Of a DNA stretch of 64,000 nt, positions 10,862 through 20,800 are shown piece after piece. The first letter of the stretch is position 1; each line of letters starts with the position of its first letter. The position numbers and the translations under genes are program-made. Under the pieces are notes generated by a model. That model saw nothing but the letters and a program-made list of their open reading frames with translations, was not told where the DNA came from and did no database searches. Location of the stretch: assembly GCA_947471745.1 (NCBI GenBank), contig CANJKZ010000142.1, positions 1,054,001 through 1,118,000 on the forward strand, in the 5' to 3' direction. This stretch comes from Closterium sp. Naga37s-1 (taxonomy: Eukaryota; Streptophyta; Zygnematophyceae; Desmidiales; Closteriaceae).

Positions 10862-13541
10862 CAGCAGACATATGGCTTGAACGACTCGGACATCCCTTGG
10901 TGCAGGTTCTTAACAACTCAATCAACGCTGGAGTCTTCGCGGAAGGCGCCTTGCTGCTACCAAATCCACATCAACTCCGACCGCGAGCTCAGCCACACGT
11001 CTACACTGTCTGTCCTAAAGTCGCCTTAACACACTCTCCAATTTCCAATCCCCGGTCCAGAATGCTTCAAAAAGATAGATACAGTTTACATCGATTCTCT
11101 GTGCCTTACTGCTTAAGGGTTAAAAGGGGTGCGCACGATCACCTTCATCAATGCCAGCACGCAGTTCGTCTAGGAAGCCAACATCGAACGTCGCTACCAC
11201 GCGTTCGCCTGTTTTCGTCTATGCTCAAGATGGCGCAGCGACAATCAGAGAAGAAACCCAAGGCATTCCAAACCATCGTAGCATTGGAATACCACTCAGA
11301 TGCTTTTCGCAAGTGAAAGGGGTCCAGCAGATGATCTCGCTGCCCTACTCTCACGCGCAACAGGGGTTGGCTGAGCGAACCAACAGGAGTCTGGCAACAA
11401 AAATGATGGCATTTATGAAGCAGTCAGTCGTGCCAACCACCTACTGGCCCTATGCAATGGCCCACACTGTCAGACTCCACAACGTTTTGTATTCAAAGGC
11501 AATGCGCAACAACATTTTACCATTCAAGACATGGACAGAGGAAAACCCCAACACAAGGATGCTGCGGGTTTTTGGGTGCATGGTACAGTATTGCGCCCAC
11601 ACTCCAAGGACGGGAAATTTTGAAGACCGGGCACGACAGGGCGTTCACACCGGAATCGAGCTAGAAATATCACGCATGGACGATCCTCGACTTTGCGACC
11701 CACCAATTCACCCGATCACGTGATTGCATCTTCTACGAATGGCTGAAACTGCCACTATTCTGCCAGCACCGCACGGCACAACATGCACCGAACAATATTT
11801 TCTAGGGGGAGCACTATTTCTCAAAACGAAGCTGACGTGGTAGAAGAGGTTCTTGAGGATTAGATCGAGAGCTAGCCACCCATCATTCCCGTTACAAGCA
11901 TCTTCAACACCTCGACATTCATTTCAATCGACATCGATCCAAACGATGCACTTGAAGCTCAGCGTAACTACGAAATCAAATATAAGCACTCACCAATGGA
12001 GAAAGACCCGAATCAAGACACTTCGTGTGACAACATCATTGAAAACTCAGGCAATTACAAAGATGACGATGTCGTATAAGTTACCAGCAACGAAGCTCGC
12101 GCCCCCTTCAGCATGACCGGGTTACGCATTCTCGGCCTCGCCGTAGCTGTTTGCAACATCCCACCGAGCCCACGACAGTTCGACAAGCCCTGCAAGGCCC
12201 CGACAGAGAGAAGTGGAGGGCAGCCATAGCCGCGGAAGTTGAGGCACTTAATCGTCACAGAACGTGGAAATTGGTCCCATGATCAGCACCAACGCGGAGA
12301 AAAATAACCGCTGCCGTGAAACATCTCCCACTCCGCCATATCAACGTCGCCGAGGCCTCCTTGTACGCCATTCTCGACGCAATTATATTCGTCGAGCAAC
12401 TGCACGTTTTTTAGAAAGACAACTCTGCGGTGTGCCTTCTCTAGAAGTCACTCTACGGCATCAAACAGGCATAGCGTCTGGGGCAGCAGTACCTCCACAC
12501 AGTTCTCATCGAACTTGGCATCCAAAAGCTCCTGCACGGCCAAGGGATGTACCGCCTGGAGTTCCATAGCGACTACATCCTCCTCGTCGCCTACGTGGAC
12601 GACCTCCTCTACACCGGAACCAGCATGGAGCTACGCGACCGCTTCGAGAGCAATATCAAGAGAAGTTGGATGTGATTGTCTCACATGAAGTGCCTCCATT
12701 CTTTCGACGCAACATCAAGCAGCCCGTCGACTCCATCCATCTCTCCGCCGCTAAATTCGCGGAAACGCTTGCGAAGAAGTCCGGCATTGCAATCCTCGGC
12801 GTAACCACGAGCCCGACACCACGCCACTTTCCGCAGCAGATCGTCGTCTCTACCAGCAGCACCGCAGCTGCCTACCGTTCGCCGCCGTTACGAGCCGACC
12901 ATATTTATCATACGCCACAAGCCAGCTCGTCTGGTACTTGCACTAGCCTGAAGGGGATCATACGATAGATCTACATAGTGCACTGCAATACTTCATCTCT
13001 ACGCCCGACGTCGGTCTTACATACATGGCAAATCTAACGGCTACCCTATAACTAAAAGGCTACGTAGATGTAGACCACGCCAGAGACGCTGGCAACAAAC
13101 GATCCCATACTGGCTTCGTAATTAACCAGCTGGGACTATCTCTTGGAACTCACAGAAGCATGAACGCCCTTTTATAAGCCAAAACTGAGTTCTTCGCTGG
13201 AAGAGCAGCAGTTCGCGAATGACTTTACCTGATGGAACTCCTACAGGAAGCGATGGCCACAATGAAAGGAATATTCAAGTTACTCTGCTACGACCAGGGC
13301 ACGATTAAAATCATGAACAAGCCCTGCATTGTAAACTGCACAAAGCATATCGCCCTCCGTTACTTCTTCGTGAAGGACGAGATCGACAAAGGGAAGGTCA
13401 AACTCACCTGCTGTCCAACTAGCGAAATGGCAGCAAGTTTCGTGACAAAGAAGTTGCCACGGCTGAAATTCCAGTACTGCGCGGACCTATGCAAAATTAT
13501 CAGGAAGCCCCACATTATTCACCTTCAGGAATGAAGGGAAG
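10862..13541 (+). pseudogene. E: decayed Ty1/copia gag-pol remnant
   Basis: Scattered frames still show copia pol in order: a GAG-pre-integrase like stretch (WLERLGHP, about 10870-10930), integrase with the third catalytic Glu in GLAERTNRS (about 11360-11400) and the FGCM motif (about 11573), an RT N-terminus (QALQGPDREKW, about 12180), the RT box YVDDLLYTG (about 12592-12618), and an RNase H C-terminus with TKHIALRYFFVKDE (about 13335-13385). Many stops and frameshifts separate them and the region before integrase is cut by the A2 LTR. It belongs to a different copia lineage from A, B and C. Non-functional. Confidence 0.85.
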
Positions 13542-13801
13542 TGTTGGAATAACTGAGGAGTTATACAGCAATTCCAAAAGAATCACCATAGCACAATACT
13601 CTCCTATCAGCCTTATCCTGTCCAAGAAAGATCCTTGAATTTCTATAATACATGTAATAGCCCCTTAGAGTATATGGCTAGCGATGACTATATTTTTAAA
13701 TGTAATGCTGCTCAGAAAATGAAAATATGGTCAATAATGAGGATATACAAGTTGTAAACTCGTACCCTCTACAGAACAACCCGCTCTAGCATGTAAGAAC
13801 A
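13542..13801 (+). repeat. Probable E 3' LTR
   Basis: Starts TGTTGGAATAAC right after the purine-rich AATGAAGGGAAG and eight bases after the RNase H stop, as a copia 3' LTR should. The right end is a guess: the first plausible terminus is ...AAGAACA at 13801. The paired 5' LTR is not in the window. Confidence 0.5.
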
Positions 13802-14124
13802 CCTGCAAATATGTAAATGTGTACTTTGACACCCCCTAGGCTAGGTAAGGGGCAGTGTCAAGAAGAGGAGAAACAATTAACAGCTGCACCACGAGTCTAG
13901 CCTCTGAGACAAGAGGCCACTAGGCCAATCAACAAGAGCAACACGGAGTATGAGGTACAACCCAGGGTGGTACTACTGGCCCAGCCTCTGAGACAAATGG
14001 CCACAAGGCCAGTCAAATTGCAGTTTGTATACAAAAAGAAAATGGCAGTAGAAGATTCAGAGATCAATAAACTACCTAGCGAGGACCTGCTAGAAGAAAG
14101 GCCAAGATGTGTACAAAGTCGATG
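13802..14124 (-). repeat. Degenerate B'-type 3' LTR region, antisense
   Basis: No gene. AT-richer sequence with blocks resembling the family B 3' LTR read in the same orientation (CCCAGGGTGG, GGCCACAAGG(C/T)CAGT, AATTGCAGT). Lies downstream of the antisense B' RNase H tail, where its 3' LTR is expected. Exact ends not determined. Confidence 0.45.
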
Positions 14125-14548
14125 ATGATCACAAGTTCCTTATTGAAGATATCAGTGGTGCCAAGTAGACTACATGTGCCTGGTTGCGCTGCTGCAACTC
14201 TCCCACAGCATGGATTACCGCAGCTGGATGTGCTTCACTCTGCCCTCTAGTATAGGCTCCTAACACAGGAGGATCATGGCCATGATATCAGCAGAAGGGT
14301 TCAGCAGAAGACCAGCAAGAGTGGAGCGTAACGTATCGTGCCACTCACGAGGAGTCTGATACATACCATAGATCGACCGCCTAAGGCTCCACTTGGTCCT
14401 AGGAGGGACCCAGTGAAACCAGGAGGGCGGCGGAGCCAGATCTGCTCGTGCAGGCTCCCTGGAGGAAGGCAATTGAGAAATTCAAAGACAGGAGCTCGTA
14501 GTCACACTGTGCCGCGATGTGCAGAAGTACCCGAAGAGTGATCATTTC
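14125..14548 (-). pseudogene. Antisense B' RT fused to RNase H tail by deletion
   Basis: On the minus strand 14548 to 14283 encodes a B-type RT piece (ITLRVLLHIAAQ, YELLSLNFSIAFLQG, RRSIYGMYQTPREWHDTLRSTLAG), then jumps directly to a decayed RNase H end (TTDIF.KEL) at about 14280-14125. The RT palm with the catalytic box and most of RNase H are missing. The RT part is repeated inverted at 62610-62874, which marks the outermost matched piece of the big inverted duplication. Confidence 0.75.
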
Positions 14549-15507
14549 AGGGTGGGGGAGAAGGTTTGGAAGAAATCTACCTCCTCTCACTGACTGAAGC
14601 CTTTCACTACATAGAGCGCTTTGAAATTAGGCGGCACTCTAAATGGCCGGTGTCAAACACTAACTTCCTATAGCTATTTGCTACTATCGGTGGTGGTGTA
14701 CACTTTTGCCTTGCTTCTTTGCTATATGTTCTTGCCCTTCTACAGTGATGTCCATCGGGTCGGCAGTCGTGGGGTTTGCCGATCGCTTCGCGCATAAATT
14801 TCATTCGGCTGGTTGCACCGTGTCCAGTGCGAGCCACTCAACATGTAACTGCCGCGCTGACCACGTCCTTATAACTCGAATAATTGGCCGCCACGACCTG
14901 TCGACAAATCTCCTAATATAGTCACGGCGCAACTCTAGATGTTATTGCCTTCGATCAGGTTGGGAATCCCGTTGTACAAAAGCTCCATCTGCTGCGTGTA
15001 CTGTATTATACTCGAGAATCGACGGTCTTGATAAGTGTTTTCGTGTGCCATGTAGGTACCATTAGCGTGTTCGAAACAATGAATTAATGCTGCCCGAAAC
15101 TGCACCCACGTCCCTTCGCCTCAGACAAATGCACAATTCGCGCTTAAGACCGAGCCTCGTACATCGCTGCGAGTCGTACGCGTGTCATGTCTTGGTTCGG
15201 GGTCAGCCAGCCAACAGCTTCGAAGTATATCGCGAGTGACACGATAAATCGGCAAATGTCCCTGCTTCGCTTGCTTGGATCGAATGCCTCAGGTAGCCTC
15301 GGGTTTGGTACCTCAAATTGTACGGTAGTCATAGCTGCTTGTTGCAGGTGAGTTAGCGGGTGCCGTTGCCGTCGCTGCTACTTTCGCTGCGACTACAGAC
15401 TGGTCCGCAAGAAGTGTAGCAATTCGTTGGAGCTCCATGCGGGTTTGCTTCTGTTTGGCGTGTAACTGCGCGACTTCTTGTACGAAATTCTCGCACATGC
15501 CCTCCAT
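14549..15507 (-). pseudogene. G element gag-like remnant, antisense
   Basis: Starts with Met at 15507 (MEGMCENFVQEVAQLHAKQK), continues into a segment with NPRLPEAFDPSKRSRD and AIYFEAVGWLTPNQD around 15144-15330, then into IQYTQQMELLYNGIPNLIEGNNI-like text near 14940-15020 in another frame. PRLPEAFD followed by a fixed-length hydrophobic segment is typical of retrotransposon Gag (retrotrans_gag type, as in Ty3-like elements); the assignment is tentative because no pol is present. Frames are interrupted. Bases 14549-15287 are absent from the right-hand inverted copy. Confidence 0.6.
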
Positions 15508-15509
15508 GC

Positions 15510-15666
15510 ATGTTCAGACAACAGTACGAGAGGAATTTAAAATCAAATCGCAGAACTTATTTTTACTTACCAAAATCGGCGTGGTTGTCTTCGTCCCTGG
15601 TTGTTTTTCGAGATTGGTTAAGTAGCGAGTTGAGACGGGAAGTGTACGTAGGCTCTAATGACCAAG
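15510..15666 (-). promoter_or_regulatory. G element leader and degenerate primer-binding site
   Basis: Between the Gag Met and the LTR. Read on the minus strand, the first bases after the LTR are CTTGGTCATTAGAGCC, a possible decayed form of TGGTATCAGAGCC; the right-hand copy has CGGTCATCAGAGCC. The leader is AT-rich with no ORF. Confidence 0.45.
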
Positions 15667-16008
15667 TGTGGGAGGATCGAGACTTCTCTTCAATATTGAA
15701 TCATGCAACTGGGTACAACAACGCGGTTTTATGTAGGTAGGATACAAAGCAAGTAACCAGAGTGTTACATGAACGTACCGAGGCTCTAGAACCGGCAGGA
15801 ATCGAGCCTTCTCGAATCAGTAGCAACATTAGGTGCACAGTCATGCATGCGCAAGGTCATACGAGATGGTGCGAAGAAAAATGAGAAACGAGTATAGAAG
15901 CTGTGCGTGCAATATTTTTTGGTGCTATAACAAAAAATATATAGAGAGGGAAGCCAAAAGGAAAGAAGTGCAGGACAAAAGAAATGAAAGTAGAAATAAG
16001 ATCATTCA
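15667..16008 (-). repeat. G element LTR, copy 1 (antisense)
   Basis: 342 bp from TGTGGGAGG to ATCATTCA on the plus strand, so TGAATGAT...CCTCCCACA on the minus strand. The same 342-bp unit recurs at 32679-33020 (same orientation) and 61920-62261 (inverted). Outside it lies B' linker sequence, within it no ORF. The shared ends in three copies, TG/CA termini and adjacent Gag start support an LTR. Confidence 0.65.
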
Positions 16009-16662
16009 AAAGAAAATGAAAGCCTGCTCGAGCTGCCTGTCCTCCTGGACATCATTGCCAAAGGTTGGAGCACCCACGAGGGACTGAGGACGGGCAGGAG
16101 CAGAAGCCGACTGAGTGGTGTAGTCAAGGCGGCGAGTGGAGGCAAAGACAGTGACAAACATCAACGAAAGCCGAGATAAACGAGGGAGAAACAGTGGAGT
16201 CAATAATCAAGGAGGAAAATATATGTGAGACTGTAGGGCGAGCGGCACGAAGAAATTCCGAGATCGGAAGAGGAGAGGCAGTAAGGGATGACTTAGGAGG
16301 TAATGATAGAAAAATATACGAAACACAAGGGGGAAGAGAACGGAGGTGTGTAGAGTGAAAGACGGGAACATGAGATGAAGGACGAAAACGAGGGGCATGA
16401 CGAGGAAAGGGGGGAGAGACAAGAGACGGGCCAGGAGCGAGAGGAGGAAACAGCTGTGAACGAGGAGGAAAACAAGCCGGAGACAGGTCTGGGAGAGGGA
16501 GTGGTGAGGAGGAGGGAGGACGGATGTTGCTCGGAGGGTAAGGAAGAACAAGAAGGTAAAGTCCTGTCACAGGCGCCGAGGACTGCGGCTGTTGCTGCTA
16601 CTATGGATGCTTTCGCTACTGCTGATGCTGCTGCGGTCTAGCCGAACGTCTCGGGTATGTGG
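16009..16662 (-). pseudogene. Antisense B' integrase-RT linker fragment
   Basis: On the minus strand this has the RLDYTTQSA...LVGAPTFGNDVQEDRQLEQAF text that matches the linker of family B (CRLDYAASC ... LEDRQFELECL). Preceding it (about 16210-16560) is a Pro/Ser-rich, Leu-rich stretch. The fragment is cut after EDRQLEQAF by the G LTR. At its other end it meets a sense-strand B' fragment head to head (29334 here, 33660 and 61270 in the other copies). Confidence 0.65.
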
Positions 16663-16664
16663 CA

Positions 16665-16669
16665 CCTCC
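16665..16669 (+). repeat. Target-site duplication, left (CCTCC)
   Basis: CCTCC immediately before TGTTGGG of the first LTR; the identical CCTCC follows the last LTR at 29329-29333. Five bases is the usual copia integrase stagger. The preinsertion sequence GGCACCTCCAAGG is intact at about 33656-33668. Confidence 0.95.
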
Positions 16670-17760
16670 TGTTGGGTGCAAATTCACATTGCACGACATC
16701 TTGCCGTCTGTTTGTACGAGTATGTGTGTGCGAATGCATTTGGGTGTGAATGGAATGTTCGTGTGTTTGTTTGCTTTCGCAATTTTTGCTTGAAGCATTT
16801 GCAGGTACTCGCGCATTGTGCGCTTCGGCACAACATTGTACGCGCTATGAACAGTACAAGCAGAAAGGACGAGCTCGCAAAGGAACCCAAGATGGACGCT
16901 TTGCAGTTCGGTTGAATTGATTGCGAGATTCAGTTCTATCCAACTCGAAATTGTACTGTTTTGTTTGGTTGACTATAGTGTAGCAGGGCAGGCACTATAG
17001 GGGTACAATTTAGGTGAAGGTTGGATGTTGTTTGTCTGTATCTGCATGCTACAGGGCCAGGGGAAACCAGCGGAACCAGCATTTGGCTGGTTGGGCAAAG
17101 ACAAAACAGGTTCTGTTTTTAGGACCTGAACCTGGTTGTTGTTTTCCCAGGTTGGAAAAACAGAACCAGAGGTTGTTTACCAACCTACCACCTGCTGTTT
17201 TGTCCAGCCAGGTTGGTTCTGTTGCTTGGAATTATTTGGGATCATCCCTGGTTGTTCCCAGGTTGATTCCCAAGGTCCTTGCTAGCTAGAACTATTTATT
17301 CCTTCTCTGTTTGTACCTGGATATATTCAATTTGATTCAAGCGAATTCCTTCCTTGCTGGAATTTCGTTTCTACGCGGTGCGACGGCGGAATGCTACCGA
17401 GTCAACGCTAGTACGCTAGCACTACGACGCTAGGCAAACGCTGTCCGAGTCATAACTTCGTAATGGCAGAACTTTTCGCGAGGCAACTTGGCTCTTTTGA
17501 AAGCTCTTAGAGTGAGCTTCGATATAGCGAGTTCTCAGCTTAATCCGATCGACGGTCTGCACGGCACGCTGCGCGACGTTCAAGGTACTCTTGCTGTTTT
17601 GACTAAGTCCCTCTTGATCCCTCTCTCTACAAACTCGGACCCGAGGATAGGGACTGGTCTTGTACCAGGCACCCAAGGACCCTTGGAGGTGACCCCGAGG
17701 AGAGGTTTTAAGTTTGATAAAGTCTTAATAGCTTGAGTTTATTAGGCCCTTACACCAACA
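16670..17760 (+). repeat. A3 5' (left) LTR
   Basis: 1091 bp. Distinguished from the other two LTRs of the array by a T in CATCTTGCC (near 16701), GCGCATT rather than GCGCAAT (near 16816), GTTGTTTG rather than GTTTTTTG (near 17030) and C rather than G at 17301. Nested hairpin 17109-17167. Confidence 0.97.
17109..17167 (+). other. Conserved nested hairpin in family A LTRs
   Basis: Outer stem GGTTCTGTTTTT (17109-17120) with AAAAACAGAACC (17156-17167), inner stem AACCTGG (17129-17135) with CCAGGTT (17147-17153). Both stems are present in every A LTR in the window (1484-1542, 7321-7379, about 10209-10267, 22893-22951, 28677-28735, about 63316-63374). Function unknown; possible roles are RNA structure in the R or U3 region or protein binding to DNA. 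Confidence 0.8.
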
Positions 17761-17763
17761 AGC

Positions 17764-17775
17764 TGGTATCAGAGC
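17764..17775 (+). promoter_or_regulatory. A3 primer-binding site
   Basis: TGGTATCAGAGC three bases after the LTR end; initiator tRNA-Met type. Confidence 0.93.
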
Positions 17776-17806
17776 TGCGTTATAGTGATCCTCGTTATAG
17801 GTAGCT

Positions 17807-20800
17807 ATGGCGGGCAACACCTCGACGGGAGCTGGTGAATCTTCAGCCCAAGATCGTAGCGGGAGCCAAGAGTCTGGTGTTTCAGCGCCAAGGGGAGCGC
17901 GAACAAACCAGGGCTCGCTGGTCAAGGAGGTGCTGAAGAACTTCACCGTCGAGAAGTTCAATGGTGAGGGCTATGATGATTGGGCCTGGAAAATGCAACT
18001 ATATTTCCGTCAGATTGGATTGCTGAAACTAATGATTGGGGAGGAGCCTAGACCGAGTGACCCCACGCTGCAGGAAGATTGGGACGAGCGCTCCTCGGCT
18101 GGCTACTATTTGATGTCGCAGAGTTTGGAGCTGAACCAGCGTCACCACGTCATGCACCTGCTGCCAGAGGTTGAATGCGGTCCGAAGGCGTGGACCGTGT
18201 TGAAGGAGCTGCACGCCCCGACCTCCGTTGTCGCAACGTTGATGCTGGAGAGGGAGCTGTCCGCGTTGCGCCTGAGCGAGGGAGAGCCGGTGCAACCTGT
18301 CCTGGACAAGATGCGCGACCTCTACGCGAAGTTGGCGACCGCGGGAATCACCTACCCGGAGCAGACCAAGTGCTTGAAGATGCTCTCGCTGCTGCCTGAA
18401 TCGTGGCTTCAATTCACGAGTGGATTGAGCCTGCCGCAGAACCAGAGCTCGTGGACACTCGAGTGGGTGCGGACAAAGATTCTGGAGGAGGACTTCCGTC
18501 GCCGCCAACTGAGGGGTGGAGACGACGGCAGCAGCGGCTACGGGATGCAAGGGAGCCGACGTGGCAGAGGACGTGGCTTCGGTGGTGCTGGACGCGGTGC
18601 AAAGAAGGACGACGACTCCAACGACCAACAAGGAGGTACCGGTTGGGGTCGCGGTGCGAAATCTGGACGTGGGGGCAAGTCGGGTGCTGGTGGCAAAATG
18701 AAAGGGAGTTGCTGGTATTGTGAGAAGGAGGGGCACCCCTGGTTTTTGTGCTATAAGAAACCCGATGGATGGACCCCCCAGAATCGACACCAGGATGGCG
18801 GCGCACGGAGGAACCAGAAAAACGGCGCGAGCATGGTCGCCGATTCGTCCGACAACAACCCGAAGAGCAACGGCGGTGCGGAGAAGAAGAAGGAGCGCAC
18901 CGCTGGCCAGTTCTTCCATGTTGGAGACGAGGGGGAGCAAGGAGACGGTTCTGCCAAGGTTGGAGCAGAGCTGCATCCCCTGGACTTTTGGGTGTTGGAC
19001 ACGGGCGCTGCGTGGACGATGACGCCGCGCAAGGACCTGCTAGACGACCTACGCGCTGCACCAATCTCTGAGGTGTGCTCTGCCTCTGGACATGCGTTGA
19101 AGGTGGCTGGTGCGGGACGAGCTGCATTCAAAGGAGCGGATGGCAAGCCGGTGGTGCTGCACGACGTTCTGCTCGTTCCCGACCTCAAGGCCAACCTCGT
19201 CTCCCTCCGTAAGCTCGCCAAGGCTGGGGTGAGTGATAGCATGGATGGGGCACGCACTTACAAGGGGCAGCTGGGCAACCGGGTGCTTTGGGATCTGCAC
19301 GAGAGCAAGGATGTGTATAGATCCATGTGGCAGTTGCCGGCATTGACGTGGCACGGTGGGGGGCAGGCTAGAGAGAGGTCTGCATCCCAGGGGGAGTGCA
19401 ACGCTGTTGGAGCGGTTGGTGTGAGAGTGTCGGCCAGATCCGGGGAGACAGATTGGGCAACGGCACACCGACGCTTGGGGCATGTAGCAATGCCTTTGCT
19501 GAAGCAGCTGGAGAAGGATGGGGCCGTCAAGGGTCTGAAGCTGAGCGGCCAGCCACCTGATGACAACTGTGAAATCTGCTTGCTATCCAAATTCACCCGT
19601 TTCCCCTTCCACAGTGTGGCTGGCAGGAGCAAGAAGCCTTTGGAGCTGGTCCACATGGACTTGGTTGGGCCGCTGCCGGTTCAGGGGCACAAAGGGGAGC
19701 GGTACTTCTTGACCATAGTGGATGATTGGAGCAGGCTGATGTGGGCGTATCCGCTGAAGCAGAAGGACCAGGCCGCCTCCACGATACGGGATGATTGGCT
19801 GCCGTTCGTGGAGAAGCAAGCGGAGTGTGTAGTGAAGCGGATCAGGACAGATCGGGGTGGTGAGTTCCTTGGAGCTGAGATGACGGCCTGGCTTAAGAAG
19901 CAGGGCATCCAGAGGGAGCTGACCACGGCTTACACCGCACAGTCCAACGATGTAGCAGAACGGGCGAACCGGACCATTCTAGAGACAGCTAGGGCGCTGC
20001 TAATAGAATCTGGGCTGGCCAACTCCATGTGGCCCCATGCTGTCCGGCACGCTACGGTTGCTAGGAACAGGGTTCTCTCCAAGGTTGGGGATGACTCCTG
20101 GGTGCCGTTGGAGAGGTGGCTTGGGAGGAAGCCGCCGGTGGACATGCTGAGGGTGTTCGGTTGCATGGCAGTCGCCCACGTCCCCAAAGTCCACCGAAGT
20201 AAGTTGGGGGCAAGTGCAATCTGGTGTGTGCATTTGGGGCTGGCTGCTGAGAGCAAGGGTTGGCTGCTGTGGGAACCATGCAAGGGTGTGTTGTTTGACA
20301 GCAGGGATGTGAAGTTTGTTGAGGGCATGATGTATGGGAGCTGGGAGAAACAGCCGGAGGCTAAGGTGTCCCAGCAGATGGAGCAGATCACCATGCAGCT
20401 GGACCTGACTCCTAGTATGTGGGAGGAGGGAGATGAGGCAGCTGCAGAGGGTGGTGATGGAGAGAAGGTGCAGGAGGCACCTGCTGGTGGAGGAGATGAT
20501 GTAGAGACTAGTGGTAGCACCAGGGAAGCTGCTGGATCTGAGGGAGGAGAAGAACAGCAGGGCAAAGCTAAGGTGCCTAAGCTACCACAAAGGAGGAAGC
20601 TGAAGGGTGTCGTTATGAAGGAATGGGAGACACCCGTGTCTAGGCCAGGACGTGCCCGTATGGCCACTATGAAGCTGACTGCAGGAGCTGATGTAGCAGA
20701 GCAGCAGCTTGGGAATGAGGAGGCATTGCTGATTCTACCGCATGGCTATGATCCGGATGAGGAGGATGAACCTGCCTACTGTTTTCTTGCCCCTGCACCA

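Noticed and set aside
18029..19127. Long minus-strand frames (315, 237, 245 and 168 codons) inside A3 and repeated in A4 and A1
   Set aside because: They are antisense shadows of the Gag-Pol frame, follow its codon composition and have no domain of their own.
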